Assembly: GCA_029204225.1 (NCBI GenBank) | Contig: CM055110.1 | Span: forward strand, 47,714,921 to 47,778,920 | Length of the DNA: 64,000 nt | Reading direction: 5' to 3' | Source: Diphasiastrum complanatum | Taxonomy: Eukaryota > Streptophyta > Lycopodiopsida > Lycopodiales > Lycopodiaceae | Part shown: positions 34,868 through 47,426 of the stretch, piece after piece | Layout of the letters: each line of letters starts with the position of its first letter | How positions within the stretch are numbered: the first letter of the stretch is position 1 | Notes under the pieces: generated by a model | The model's database searches: none | Told to the model about the DNA's origin: nothing | Seen by the model: only the letters and a program-made list of their open reading frames with translations | Translations under genes and position numbers: made by a program

Positions 34868-35095
34868 ACGCGCACGCACACACACACACATCTCATCGGC
34901 CACCCACCATCGGTGGACACACTTCGGCCACGTACATACTTCGGCGAACACACTTCGGCCACATACATACACACACACACATCGGCCACCCGTCAATGAC
35001 CATCAACTTCTTTCCTAAACCATCGGCCGCCATCCTAATCAGCGGTCGTCAGCCATATCGTTGCCCCTTGCCCGTCATTGACGAGCACACTTCCC

Positions 35096-35885
35096 TGTGA
35101 GAAATTGGCAAAAATCTAGCTTGGTATTTTTTATATAGAAGTTTGTAAGTGAATCTCACATGTGTGGAGGATGTTCCCACGTGTGGAGAATTGTAAAGTA
35201 AATAAAAATGTTTGATATGGGGGTCTCATAGAATTTCATAGTCAAGCATTTAGGCGTAGGATGTTGATAGGGTCAAATTTGGCATAGATGGCAAATTATC
35301 CATTTCCACTTGTAATGCCACTATTGAGCCAAAATAGAGTAGGAGGCCAAACTTGTGCCAATTAGAGTGTAGACAAGTGTAATACTTTTGTTTGATGAAG
35401 TTTAAGAGGTCCAATAGGATTTAGAGGTGGAGCCATGTGTGGTCCAATAGGAATTTGAGGTGTGCTTGAATATAGTCCAATAGAATTAAGAGGTGCATGG
35501 ATCAATGGTCCAATAGGATTAAGAGGTGGCAAAGTGTGATCCAATCATAGTTAAGCATAGTGGTAGCTCGTGGATCTACTAGTATCATTGTACTCCTCAT
35601 TTGGATCTAATTGATTTGGTGATTTCATGGATTTTGTGAGTTATTGGATTTCTAGCTTTCTCTTTCTACCCGAGAGCTCATGATCATTTTTCTCTCTCTA
35701 CCTGAGGAGAGCAGCTTGTTTTTACGTAGAATACTTTTGGAACACTTCCCACACGTGTGAGTGAGAGTTGGAAGTGATTGAATGCAAGTAGTAGTGTGTT
35801 TTTGCCATAGAATCAAAGATAGATCTTGAATCTCAATCTAGTCTTGATCTTAGTGCAGTGGACAATCCACACGTGTGAAATTCAA
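35096..35885 (+). repeat. copia-type 5' LTR (family Y) with internal minisatellite
   Basis: Starts TGTGAGAAATTGG, ~790 bp long, two bases short of the primer-binding site at 35888. Inside, a ~45 bp unit with GGTCCAATAGGATTAAGAGG recurs four to five times (35405-35545), and CACACGTGTG palindromes occur (35750, 35868). The reverse complement of most of it lies at 50049-50740. Confidence 0.8.
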
Positions 35886-35887
35886 TA

Positions 35888-35899
35888 TGGTATCAGAGC
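35888..35899 (+). other. primer-binding site (initiator tRNA-Met)
   Basis: TGGTATCAGAGC after the family Y LTR. The following ~1 kb (35900-36900) has no intact gag; only leader-like DNA with a CACACGTGT element at 36067-36075 and a related one at 36430. Confidence 0.85.
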
Positions 35900-36902
35900 C
35901 TACCTAAGGTTACCATGCATTTGGTTCCATGTAAGTGAAAACTTTTCATCAATCTTGAGCTAGAAATTGTCAAGGCCCATTTTCCTAGCTATCTTGTTCA
36001 ATTTCGGATCAAAAGAGATTAAAAGGACATTGATTGGGTCTGACCTGGTACTGTACGAAATCAGGTGCTCAGACACGTGTGAGGAACATCCAATTTCAGT
36101 TTGGGAGTTCTCTTTCATGTTTGATCCAAAAATCTTGCTAGATAGCTTGTTTTGAAGCTATTTTTGTCTAGTTTATGATGCAGTCAGTTTCATTCCATTT
36201 GGTTGAGCCAATCAAAAGTTATAAGCTTTTGAAGAGGGTTAGGTAGGGCACCTAGACCTGGGTGGACACATCTGGTTTGGTCAAGAGATTGCTTGTTTGA
36301 TCCAAAATCACAGTTGAATGCTTACCAATCTCATCTATATGTGATCTAGGCATTGTTTTGAGATCTTAGCTATTTTGTTTCATGCAATATCATTGTATTT
36401 GAGTCAAATTTGGTTTCTTAGTGTATTTCACACGTGCTAAGAGTGTTTGATCCTAACTTTGCTCATACTCCATCATTTGATGTGAAGTAGATCTAGTTTT
36501 GGAGAGATTGAGATAGCTATGAGGTACTATCCAAGAACTCCTCTGTAAGAGTAACAGAACCTCTATTCTGTGGAGTCAGTGCAAGATCAGTAGGACAACT
36601 TTCAACATTGTTTAAAATGATGGTAGAGTTCTTCGATGAATCTTGATGGAGAAACACCTATGTAGATATCAAATTTGAGTGTTTTGATTGGTCCATGTGT
36701 ATTAAAAAATTGAGAAAAAATATAAAAAGAATCTTTACAAAGGGTCTTTTTTGGATTTAGAATTCCTCTAATGTCAGTTTCTTTTACAAACTCTTTAATT
36801 TCTCCATTGATAATTTATTTGCCTTTACCATGTGGATTAGTTTAAACTTTAGGTAATGCAATAATTGACTTTAGATTTTTGATTTGTTCATTTTAATTTG
36901 TA

Positions 36903-37480
36903 CTAAGATAATGATGTGAGCACATTGCACAGAGTCAAGCAGACTCTGTTCTTCACTTCAGAAGACCCCAGCTTTGCATAAAGCTCTTTCCCAAGCTCGA
37001 GATTGTCAGTTTTAACATTGTGCAATGCAACTTGAAAATGAGACTTTCCGAAATCCTTCAAACAATAGCCTACCATACCATGGAATGTATGCAAAACCCT
37101 TCTGTGTGAGTGTCTTGCACATGACTAGAGCTCTTGCTGGTGCTTGCACATCCCAACCCAACTGGTGCTTAATCTGCAAGTTCACGGTTTTGGCACTGGT
37201 AGCCATGATTCGACATGTCATTTGAAAATGCAAGTGCAGCAGTGTGCCTCCCCTCTCCAAAAAGCGCACACCCCAACTACACATTTATTTGTCAGAAACT
37301 GTTACATCAAAGGTAGCAAGCGAACGTCAACGTCACCCCCTCCATAGCCAACAGTGATGCTAAGTTCCAGGTACTTCATGTTTGGCGAATTCATCTTTTT
37401 CACCTTCGATGGTGGTCTCCGCACCCACGACCTGGATGTTTGGATGTGCTTCCGGCGTCCATATGTGTATTCTGCGTTCA
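36903..37480 (-). pseudogene. HUH (Rep-type) endonuclease fragment
   Basis: The minus strand carries a block 'ERGGTLLHLHFQM', in which HLHFQ (37222-37236) fits the HUH metal-binding motif. About 50 residues later comes 'GMVGYCLKDFGKSHFQ', in which YCLK (37056-37067) fits the YxxK nicking motif with a single catalytic tyrosine. It then continues 'ELYAKLGSSEVKNRV'. This order and spacing is that of Rep/replitron-like single-tyrosine HUH proteins used for rolling-circle or strand-transfer transposition. Frameshifts separate the HUH and YxxK blocks (near 37095) and lie upstream near 37300. Upstream, 37330-37480 reads openly as basic sequence. No helicase domain was seen. A Helitron (two-tyrosine) origin is less likely. 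Confidence 0.6.
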
Positions 37481-37567
37481 GAAGAAAGAAAATGTTTTGA
37501 CAGAGCAGTTCAAATCAGAGACAGAGACATAGAACATGCATAGAAAGACATCAAACACACACAAAGG

Positions 37568-37568
<1 letters not shown>

Positions 37569-37653
<85 letters not shown>
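37569..37653. repeat. (GA)42 microsatellite
   Basis: A perfect ~85 bp GA run just right of the HUH fragment. Confidence 0.97.
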
Positions 37654-37657
<4 letters not shown>

Positions 37658-37764
37658 TGGCTCAATTGACACGTGTATTGACACATGTTGCAACGTGACA
37701 ATGCATGGCCAAATGTGGGCCATACCCTCTGCCGGACACGTGTCAATATGGCTGAAAAAAAATT

Positions 37765-37935
37765 TAGACACGTGTCGCACAACATGTGTTGAAACATGCT
37801 GATGTGACGAGATAGATGTCGTGCACATACTGCCGGTGGTGTGCTGACAAAAAAATTAGACACATGTCGCGCAGCATGTGTTGGAACATGCTAATGTGGC
37901 GAGACGGATGTCGTGCACATACTGGCCAATGATGT
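37765..37935 (+). repeat. two-copy tandem duplication, period ~91 bp
   Basis: Each unit starts 'ttagacac(g/a)tgtcgc' (37765 and 37856) and contains 'gatgtcgtgcacatactg'. The units differ at about ten positions. The sequence also contains ACACGTGTC palindromes. Confidence 0.8.
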
Positions 37936-38232
37936 GTCCACCGTCTCAGTGTCCAGCGCGAATTGATGGACTACAATCTTTTCAAAATTGAGGGAACATA
38001 TTCATGACCTTTTAAAAATTAAGATGACTAAAATGTCATGTACTTTGAAACATGTTATATGTGGTTATGCATATGTGGCTATGCACCAAGCCTAAAGCCC
38101 GAGGCTCTTAGATTCTAGATCGTAGATCACAACCAATTATGTAATAGGTAGTGGCCCTCCCAACGAGTGCCAAAGGCCACAAGATGTCTAGGGACCGGAT
38201 TATTTGTGGTAATGAACCGACCAATGGACCAT

Positions 38233-38235
<3 letters not shown>

Positions 38236-38270
<35 letters not shown>
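38236..38270. repeat. (CT)17 microsatellite
   Basis: A perfect CT run of 35 bp. The ~300 bp before it (37936-38235) have no recognised feature. Confidence 0.95.
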
Positions 38271-38272
<2 letters not shown>

Positions 38273-38799
38273 GTCGCTTATTGGCACGGGACTGTGCCTT
38301 TGTGACACTTGGCGCCATTGCCCCAAAGCTGCACGACAATTTTTTTGTGGGGCTCAAAATTTTCAACAACGAATCACAAGGGTCCCAAATCAGGCATGCG
38401 AGTCAAATTTTAAGCGAGCACAAGCTTTTCGAGTGTTTTTTTTGGACGGCACGACACGTAAAAATTTTCACAAGCGCTCAAAGAACTTTTGCGAGCACCA
38501 CATGATCGCGTGCAAGTGCCAGTTGAGAGCAAATCGGCTTCTTTCAATATATGTGCAGCACTAATCAATTCTCTCATAAACTTAGGGGTGAATCTAAAAA
38601 TGGCATGTGGCATTGTGCGGGCTTAGGTCCCAAATCTTTTGAAATCTTAAAATACATAGGGTCGCCAAATCTTGCGGTCCGAAATTTTTTCGGGCACAGG
38701 CACAGGGCAGCGCCTGGGACACGTGTGAAGCAAAGAAGAGTGTCTGGTGTAATAGATCGTGTGTCAATGAGACGAGGTTTCTCTCCTACGCTCTTCTAC

Positions 38800-38803
38800 T
38801 GCT

Positions 38804-38846
<43 letters not shown>

Positions 38847-38922
38847 CGCTCTCTCCATTGCCCTCTCTCTCTCTCTCGTGTTCTCTCTCCCTCTCTCCAT
38901 TGCCCCACCCTCTCTCTGCCGT

Positions 38923-38963
<41 letters not shown>

Positions 38964-39020
38964 CTCTCCTGCGCTCTCTCTGCTGCCCCCTCTCTGCCGT
39001 GCTCTCTCTCTATCCCCTGC
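38800..39020. repeat. compound CT-rich satellite
   Basis: Several CT runs (about 38809-38844, 38862-38878, 38926-38960) interspersed with 'ccattgccc' and 'gccgtgctctc' units, which repeat imperfectly. Open frames across it are repeat artefacts. 38271-38799 contains no recognised gene. Confidence 0.85.
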
Positions 39021-41211
39021 GCTCTCGCATTTCGATTAAAAATGAGCAAAAAAAAAGGACAAGCCCTATATTATGCAACACATGGGACTTGGGTGAGCAA
39101 ACCAACTCTTGCGTATAATCGACAACTCAGGTGCGAGAAGATAAAGCCTATTTAGTGTGTACTTTATTGGGCCTGCCTAGCTTTGCAAGGGGTAATTAGC
39201 ATTCATTTTAAACATTGACCTCCTTGTACTTTGGCTTGAATTCAAATATGATATAAATAAAATGCTTTTTATTTGTATTTTTTGGTTTTACTGAGTTTGA
39301 CATGTGGCAATTTTAAATAATTTGGCTATTTTTAAAAAAAATTCTTACTTTTTCTTTCTATCACTCTTTTTAAAATATTTAATTATATTTTGGTGGGGGA
39401 CTTATGATTATTAAGATAAACTTCGCGCTCCCCGAAGCTTTCTGTTGCACATGGAGAATTTGAATCCAGACCCAGAGACGCACTGACCCTTCCATCTCTG
39501 CTATAGTAACTTGCTAACATAGCTAGCCGCAGCAAAGACGCATTTTGTTGCGCCTTACGAAGAACATCCTCGGAATAAAGTAAAATACGCTGTCAGTTGT
39601 GCACCAAAGCGACCTTCAATGAAGTCCCCCAAACAGACTGTCCAGTAAGCAAATGCTAGATTTTTGAAAGGCTGATCCTTCAGCAACCACTTAGTAGCAG
39701 CAAGACAACGTTTAAAAGTGTGTTTACTCTGCAAGAAAAAAATTTCTCCGATTAACTCATACATGAAGACCATCCAGAACATAGTATGCAGCTGTATTAC
39801 TGAATATCGATTTCTTTATCCAATCATCAATATATTGGTTTGAAGATGTATGAGTTCTAGGAAAATTGATTACTAGTCTCCTAGAAAGAACTCTTGAAGA
39901 ACCTTAATCATCAACTGTAAACTGATAAGAGACAGATCCTATTTATGTGAATTTGATATAACCATTCCTTTGAAGAGGTACCAACAAAATCTTGTAATCT
40001 TATCATCGAGAAATGGCAAGTTAAATGTGGCATCTATCAAACCCCAGCTAGGCTTTCAAGTTTTAACACATTACACATCCATTTAACAAAGCAAAGCCCT
40101 TCCTGCTCTTTAGTCCTCTTGGGAAAATGTGTTATGAGTCCAACAATCCATAATACCTAGTGTACCTGAGGTCTAGGCAGCGTAGTCTTGAAAAATATTT
40201 CGCACCCCATCCATTTGAATCGTAATGTTCACACAAATATTGATCCTGCTCTGGCTTTCTGCCATAGAAAATGTCTCACTCGCTATTTTGAAGCCTGGTG
40301 TCGTGAAGAAGTCCTACACTTAATAATTGATTTTGGGGTCAGAACTTACACTACGTTCTGGAACATGCAGCCCCAAAACATTCTCAGAAAAACTTTAAAA
40401 AAATACTCGGGAAAAAAAACCCGCCTCTTCTCATCAACAAGAGCGTGTGTAGCTGCCTTGCTATTTTCTTCTGCTGCTAGCACCTTCTTGTTCAAAAGGG
40501 AGTGAAAACCAATGTTTGATGCAGCAATGAGGTATCTTTTTTTTTTAATCCTGCAAAAGCGAGTCCCAATTGCAGATTTACTAGATTTACTTCAGCCGAA
40601 CAAAAGTCGGTGAGTAAAAAAGTGAAGGTAAGACTTTAGAAGCAATAGGATCAGTAATCAAGCAAAATCATTGAGCTCACCTTAGACAGTCGTTAGTTCC
40701 TGCATCAAGTAAAAGAATAGCTATTGTTACTGTTCACAAGAATTGAGACCATTTAGTATTTCAAGTATAAATGATTTTTTAGGATATATAATAAGGATCG
40801 TAAGATTGTTCGAGGGCATTGTCTCATACATGATTACCCATCCATTTGAGTCATCTTATTCATGATTCAACACTTATCTTTATATACTAAAATAATGAAT
40901 AATTTGCAATACACATTAGCTTTTGCAAAATTCGTGTCATTCAGCATTCAGATCCAGCAATAATAAAGATTTAGGCACTCTGATGCATCTCAAACCGATC
41001 GCCATTGCCAGAAACCTGTATTTGGAACTAGTCAGTACTTTGAAATTCCAAATTATTACCACATTCCTATGTATAATCAGTATATAGGTCTGCTTTTCAC
41101 ATTCAACGATGTTTCGTAATTTATGCTGCATCATAATTCACATCGTAACGATCCTAATGCTTAATTAAGCATTCATCTCCACTAACTCTGGATCCTGCAC
41201 CAACTCCAGGG

Positions 41212-41214
<3 letters not shown>
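39021..41214. other. no recognised gene; possible lone exons on the minus strand
   Basis: A minus-strand open block at 39555-39725, preceded on its own strand by a pyrimidine-rich acceptor (TTTTCTTGCAG near 39730-39740), reads 'KHTFKRCLAATKWLLKDQ' and onward to a stop. It resembles a last exon, but I cannot name a family. Other open frames (40188-40505, 40937-41134) have no known motif. Confidence 0.25.

Positions 41215-41252
<38 letters not shown>
41215..41252. repeat. (GA)19 microsatellite
   Basis: A GA run of about 38 bp. Confidence 0.95.
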
Positions 41253-41255
<3 letters not shown>

Positions 41256-41550
41256 TGGTGACGCGGTGCATTTAAGTCCAGATCACTTGGATCTACGCGA
41301 CATGTGATGTTACCAAGTGCACTCTTTTCATTGGCATAATCCGAACGCTTATGAGAAAATGTACGGTGCTAGATCATGCATGCAATTAAGAGCAGATCGT
41401 GATTATCTTTGAGTCCACCACCATTAGATTTTATAGCAAGAAATCAAATGAATCTTAAGGTGCTTGTCCAAATTTCGGTCCAAATTGCTAATCCAAGTAC
41501 ATACGCTTATTGGTCAGATGGTTCGCCAACATTACATGTGGTTAACAAAA

Positions 41551-41650
41551 ACCAGTAAAGTTATTATATCACCTCTCTATAAACACTATTTTATCAAATT
41601 AACCAGTAAAGTTATTATATCACCTCTCTATAAACACTATTTTATCAAAT
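41551..41650 (+). repeat. near-perfect tandem duplication, period 51 bp
   Basis: Two copies (41551-41601 and 41602-41650) of a unit starting 'accagtaaagttattatatc'. They show no mismatch by eye over ~49 bp, so the duplication is recent. Confidence 0.95.
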
Positions 41651-44243
41651 ACGAAACCGAAACCGAGCATGTAATTTATTATTTTTACAAAAACATGTAG
41701 TTCCAAGCTCTCATTTCTTCTAAAAGAAAAATTTCAAAGAACTTTAAGAAAGTGCATTTTCCCACATATTGCAAAGGCACCTAGGTCCGTACACATGCTG
41801 AAAGTGAAAGTTGTTGATTCTCATGGTAATTCATGCATTGAAGTAAATGGTACAAAGCTTTGTGCCGAACGTATATTATCCTTACTAATCATCAATGTAT
41901 TTATGGTCGAACAGCAAGCAGCAAGACATTGGATCATGTGTGCTATTGAGTACTATTAACGGTTGAAAATGGTGAACATGCTTCATGGACGTTCATATTG
42001 GAGAGGGAATAGTGGAGGGCATGCATTGTCTAAGAGTCTTTGATGAGGATGGCAATTAACTAAACTTGACAACGGGCTCAGCCCAACTAAATGTTATAAA
42101 GGGAAAAACTAATAACTATGTATGCTTCATATAAAAGATCATACTCATGATAAAGTCCGCAGTCATTTGCTCAACCTTATGCTAGCTTGTTACTTAAAAA
42201 TAGGGCAGATGATGTTTTATGTACACTACGTACTGAGTCCTCAAAGAATGTACAAAGTGCACATGTGCTTCTAGTGATCCATGTTTTAGCTTTGTTTTAT
42301 CTCTAGCATTTTGCTTTGCTTTAAATTATTGTATTGAAATATTTTGGAGTTCTAAGCCGCCGCCTCATGGATCTATGCGCCTCTGATATTCTTATATGTT
42401 TCAAAAATTAGTGAAAAGTAAGACACGTAGAAGCCTCTTGAAGTTATTAATTGTTCTGGAAGCTTAAAGTCCTTGCTACTGAAAAAAATATAATCCCTTT
42501 ATACTGTTTCTTGAGAATTTAGGTCCAAATTTTGGCAGTGCATATTCTTCGTTGAAGTACTCTATCTTTCACTGCCAAAATTCACTATGCTATGAATTTT
42601 CTATTTATACAAACATGTTTTTGTTAATTTTACTTCTTGCAACTTATGTTATTGTGGTTGTTGCTTGCCCTCGTTTGTTAGTGGTCATGGTTCTTATGGT
42701 TAGTAATGTATTTTTGCTATGGATGTAGAAATGGTCTAGTCAGATGATCGACCAGGTCAGCCACCGGAGGCACCTCTCCTAGATCGCAAGAAATATTTAG
42801 CATGTTGTTGGAGGGTTTGCGGATCCCAAGGCAATCCTAACCATGGTTAATAAGTGAGAGGTATTTGGCACCCTGTGTGTATAAGTCCAACCCGATGATC
42901 ACATAGTTATTATTACAAATCTTCCAATAAAATTGCACTGTTTTTCCTTTTCACTACTGGCTTAAAAATTACTTCGTTAAAGTTATCTATAATTAATGGG
43001 AAATAACATTTGGATTCGGGTATTTTCTTCACTGTATTCATTCCAAATAATTTTGTCGAATAAATAATAACCTCCAATACCATGAATTTTCCTCCATTAA
43101 TTATTTGACAAGTATTTCAAAAGCTTTGGTTTGTTCAATTTTAATGACCAAAATCATGAAAAACCACAATAACCAACTGATCGGTGTTCTACCAATTTGA
43201 AAAGGAGAAAACAAGACACAATTTAACTCTATTCAATGGGAGTACCAATACTCCAGAATTAATTGGTTTAAATAGCATTGTACCAAGAAATCGGATTCCT
43301 AAACCGGGTATATGCCTGAGAATTGTACCACTCACTTCGTTCCGTCAAGATCGGTTTCAGAAAAATTCTCATTGAAATCAATTAATATTGCTTGACCAAG
43401 AATAATGGTACTCAAGTTCCACAAAAGTTGGGCTTACATTGCTGAAAGCCGAATGCCAAGTTGATAAGAGTGTATGACATGCACATTGTCCATGGAGAAA
43501 GAAAATCCAATTTTCTTCTAACCATAATCGGAAAATATACAAAACCAAGGTTACACTTCGGCAAACGAGCACCAAGAAACCTAAGCTCCTCTAACAGGGT
43601 GCTAATAACTAAAAATTTCTGGGTTAATTTGGAGAATCGACCTTTTAAATTACAAACGTGAAGCCCAAAGTGATCCTTGGATAACTGTCTTGCAACAAGC
43701 CATGCAATTACAAAATTTCCAATTGTCATCAAGCTCCTAGTCAATTTTACATCCAATAAAAAAAATCATGCTACCCACAAGGGCCTCTCATGACCCATTG
43801 CAAAGTCTAAATAGGGTTTTTTTTTTTTTAAAGAGAGGGATTGCCAGCTTCTACAGCCGCCACCATCAAGGTAGAGAAGACCTGCAACCGCGACCTATCC
43901 AAGAGAGAGAGAGAGAGAGTTCAAGCAGGATCATGCTCCTCCCTAGGTCATCTGCCATCCCGTCCTCAATCTTCACGCCCCTCTGCATGTAGGAACCGAG
44001 TATTTCCAAATCTGAGTGCCTCATCAACAGCCTAAACGGAGTCTCCCCTATTCAAATCAGCCCGCACTTTTCAATGGCTTGAAAAGGAAGCAAATTTTGC
44101 CTTTGAAACCCTTAATGCTTACCCATGACTCTAACTCACGCAGATTAACTTTGTGAGGACTCCTCAGTAGGGTGGAAAGCATGCTGGTTAAAAACCCATT
44201 GCTCTAAGAAGCGGACCAGCCGTCTAAAGCCATGGTCTGATCA
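41651..44243. other. no recognised gene
   Basis: A+T-rich DNA. Open frames at 43184-43375, 43412-43756 and 43768-44035 have no recognisable motif. A short GA run lies at 43902-43918. Confidence 0.4.
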
Positions 44244-45043
44244 TGATGTCAGAGGGCAAGGGCCAAATCTAGGTGACTAATGGTATTTCACGCTGGATCA
44301 CCTTTAAATGTAAATAGAAATAATAGACTTGGGCCCTTTTGTAATTAAAATAAAATCTTGAGGCCCAAAGTCAAGTTTAGAACTTAGAGTTTAACTTTTT
44401 AAAGTTGGGTCCAATCTTGGACTCACATGAATCTTGTGATTTCTAATGTTCTTTTTGTGGACCATTGGATCAAGTTGGGTCCAAAATGAATGGATAAGAT
44501 CAATGTGAATATTAGCCAATAGGATTTTGGGGCAAGGGCCTTCCTTTTTTGATAAAAAGACACCACTTGTACATTATTTGCATGCTTAATGAGAAGGAGA
44601 AAACTCTACCATTTTGGAAAGAAGCATTCTCATTTGCTATTCACTACTTGCTAATGCTCTTTGTGTGTTTGCTTTTGTTTTCTAGCTTACATGTTTCTGG
44701 TTTCAATTGTTAATATTTCTCCATTAGCATGCACAATGAGCAAATGAGCTAACCTCCCCTCTCACTCTCTTTCTCTCCCTCTAGCTTTACTTCTAATCTC
44801 CACCCTCACTCCTTTTCCCTCTATCTCTTCTACTCTTCTCTTCACATTCTCTCTAAAATCATGTGGAATGTTAGTTAGTGGTGTAGAGTTAACGTTGGGT
44901 AGTGTTAGTGGTGAGTAGAGTTAAGGGAAGAAGTAGAGAAGTATCTAAAAGTTGCATCTTTACATACTTAGGCACCTATCCAGCATTCTAACCCTCGTTG
45001 ATAGGTGGAAGGGCTACTACTACAAAAGATCTATGTCCCTACA
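44244..45043 (+). repeat. probable LTR of an Athila/Tat-type gypsy element
   Basis: Inferred from the tRNA-Asp-like primer-binding site that follows. The sequence ends CCCTACA and begins near a TGATGTCAGAGG motif. The left boundary is a guess, and no partner LTR was found. Confidence 0.35.
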
Positions 45044-45044
45044 G

Positions 45045-45062
45045 TGGCACCATTTCCGGGGA
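45045..45062 (+). other. primer-binding site resembling tRNA-Asp
   Basis: TGGCACCATTTCCGGGGA differs at three positions from the common plant gypsy PBS TGGCGCCGTTGCCGGGGA, complementary to tRNA-Asp. No gag or pol follows in the next ~800 bp (45063-45857), where nothing else was recognised. Confidence 0.55.
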
Positions 45063-45854
45063 TCTCACTAACTAGTATAGCTGCATTTTAGCTATTTCTT
45101 GCTTTTTAGAGTAGTTTTAGGTGGATTTTGGGGTAGGAAGAGTTAGTTTTCTGTATTTTTTTGTGTTTGGACTGTTCTCAGCTAGTGGAGGAGGTATGAG
45201 AGGGTAGAGGAGGCCCTGAATAGCCTCTAAGGGCTTGACTTCCAAACCAAAACCATCACATGTTTAATAAAAATGAGACTAGTTCAATATTTTGAGACTT
45301 CAATCAGATTTGATAATTATGAGATTTGTTTGTCGAGATTATTCTAATTGAACTCATTCCATGTTTTTTGCCAAATATTAGTGGACTATCTAAAATACTA
45401 TCCTTTATATCATAATAAATAAAAAAAATAGTAAGGCCATCACTAAGACACATTGCAAATGTTTAAAACTCAATCTTGTATAGTTCAATTTATGAAATAT
45501 GCAATTGTCTTTGTTATCCTCATATTTCCAAAACAAGATTTAGGAATAAAAAACTCTCGACAACATTGACATGATTGATAAAAAATAAAATCTTGTATCA
45601 TGGATGTACTATCAAATATGGTTTGATTAAACTATCCAAATTAGATGCATGTGAGATAATGGATACATCTTCCAAAACTAGCTGCATCTACGCATATATT
45701 GTTCTCAAGCTGTCACGTATGAACTTTAGTGTCTTTTTTGTCATACGTGATGGAAAGAAACTTTAGCAAAAAACACTTTTGTTAATGAGCAAATGGAAAG
45801 AAGAGTGATGGTATCAAGATTGCCATGCTAAAAAGAACTTTGAGTGTGCGCTTG

Positions 45855-46013
<159 letters not shown>

Positions 46014-47371
46014 CATGGATCATATTTGTCAAATATATAATTGACTAGATGATCTCTTCAATTTAAGCTCTAGTAGTTGATATATTGAGTTTAGAAGAGA
46101 ATACATAACGTGATTTCGAGTGAGAGAGATAGAAAGAGCTCTCATTCATGGATCTTGACGAATGTTGTTCATCAAGATCCATGTTTCAACATATGATTTT
46201 TATGCATATTTGAGTTTGTAACAATGTGCATGTGGATATATTCATGAGATTGTTTTGGTTCATAGATCTTGACAAATGAGGTCCATCAAGATCATTAATT
46301 GGTGTCATAGCCACAATTAGACACATGATTTTATTCAAGGCCTTCAATTGAAAGCCCATCATTCAACTAGTAATAACGCATCCTGAACTTAGTCTTTCCA
46401 TCGTCATATGTCATGTGGCAAAAAAAATTTCTCCAAATGGACTAAAAATATATACGATAACATTTTGCAAAGAAAACTTTAATATATACAAAATTTAACA
46501 AAGACAATTTATTATATGATAAACAACTACATTTTCATAATACGAGTAATTAAATACTAATTTAATTTAGAGACCTTTTTTTTTTTGTATATTGAGTTAC
46601 ACGATTAGTAGGTTATACATCCTAGCAACGCCATATGAGCAACATCAAGCGAGGAGCAAGCTCCCAAGATGTCGCTACGTAGTGGCTAGGTTTTGAGTAT
46701 GTGCCTTGCCGATCATAGTCAACAACTCCACCCACACGTTGTGTTGCAATGGAAAAGACTTATTTTAGACAGTTGCTTTAGCCAATGTAGACATAGTTCT
46801 CTTTATCGATTTGTATGATGCATATGCTCCTCACTAAGCATATTATAATTTCCTACAATTATCAATGAATTGTTATTTGATCTGTTCAATTATTTTTTTA
46901 TGTTGCTTTTTAGATTTGTGAGTAATAATATGATTATTTAGCTTTTGTTTGGGAATTGATACAATATTGATAGTAGGAGCTTTTAATTGTTTTGTGTATA
47001 AATCGATGGATTGAATGACTGATTGAGTGAGGTCATGCTACTTTTGATCCCTCTCAAGTATAATTGTTTTAGGGTTTTTGTCTTGCTAGATGGAAGATGA
47101 TGCATTGCGCATTGTTGCTACTACATTCTGCTACATTCCGACGGCAGAATGGTTTTGAGTTGAGGGTTTAGGCATGTGATTAGGATTTTCAATGTGGATG
47201 TTGATGCCAAGTGGATGACTATTGTGGGGAGGTACAAACATGGGGTTGTAGAACAAGGTAAACTAGTAATATATCAATTGGAAATGTATATAAGCAAGAA
47301 AGGAAAGGGCCTTGGAAATCTATGAAGTGAGTTTACAGTTTAGGGTAGTAATCCAAAAAAGGTAGCACATA

Positions 47372-47426
47372 GTTTAGGGTTTAGGGTTTAGCATTCATGA
47401 ATTAAGATTTAGGGTTTAGGGTTTAT
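47372..47426 (+). repeat. short telomere-like motifs (TTTAGGG)
   Basis: Two clusters, each with two tandem TTTAGGG units (47372-47391 and 47408-47426), separated by 16 bp. This is the plant telomere repeat in interstitial form; similar short motifs also act as telo-boxes in plant promoters. Confidence 0.7.

Noticed and set aside
35362-35544. A 60-codon frame with PLNPIGPL repeats, also present at 50424-50606 in the inverted LTR
   Set aside because: Both copies begin with TTG rather than ATG. The frame simply follows the LTR minisatellite, and most differences between copies change the amino acid.
36903-37480. Helitron Rep
   Set aside because: Only one tyrosine in the YxxK motif and no helicase downstream.
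39555-39782. Named host gene exon
   Set aside because: A plausible splice acceptor exists, but no family could be recognised, so no function is claimed.
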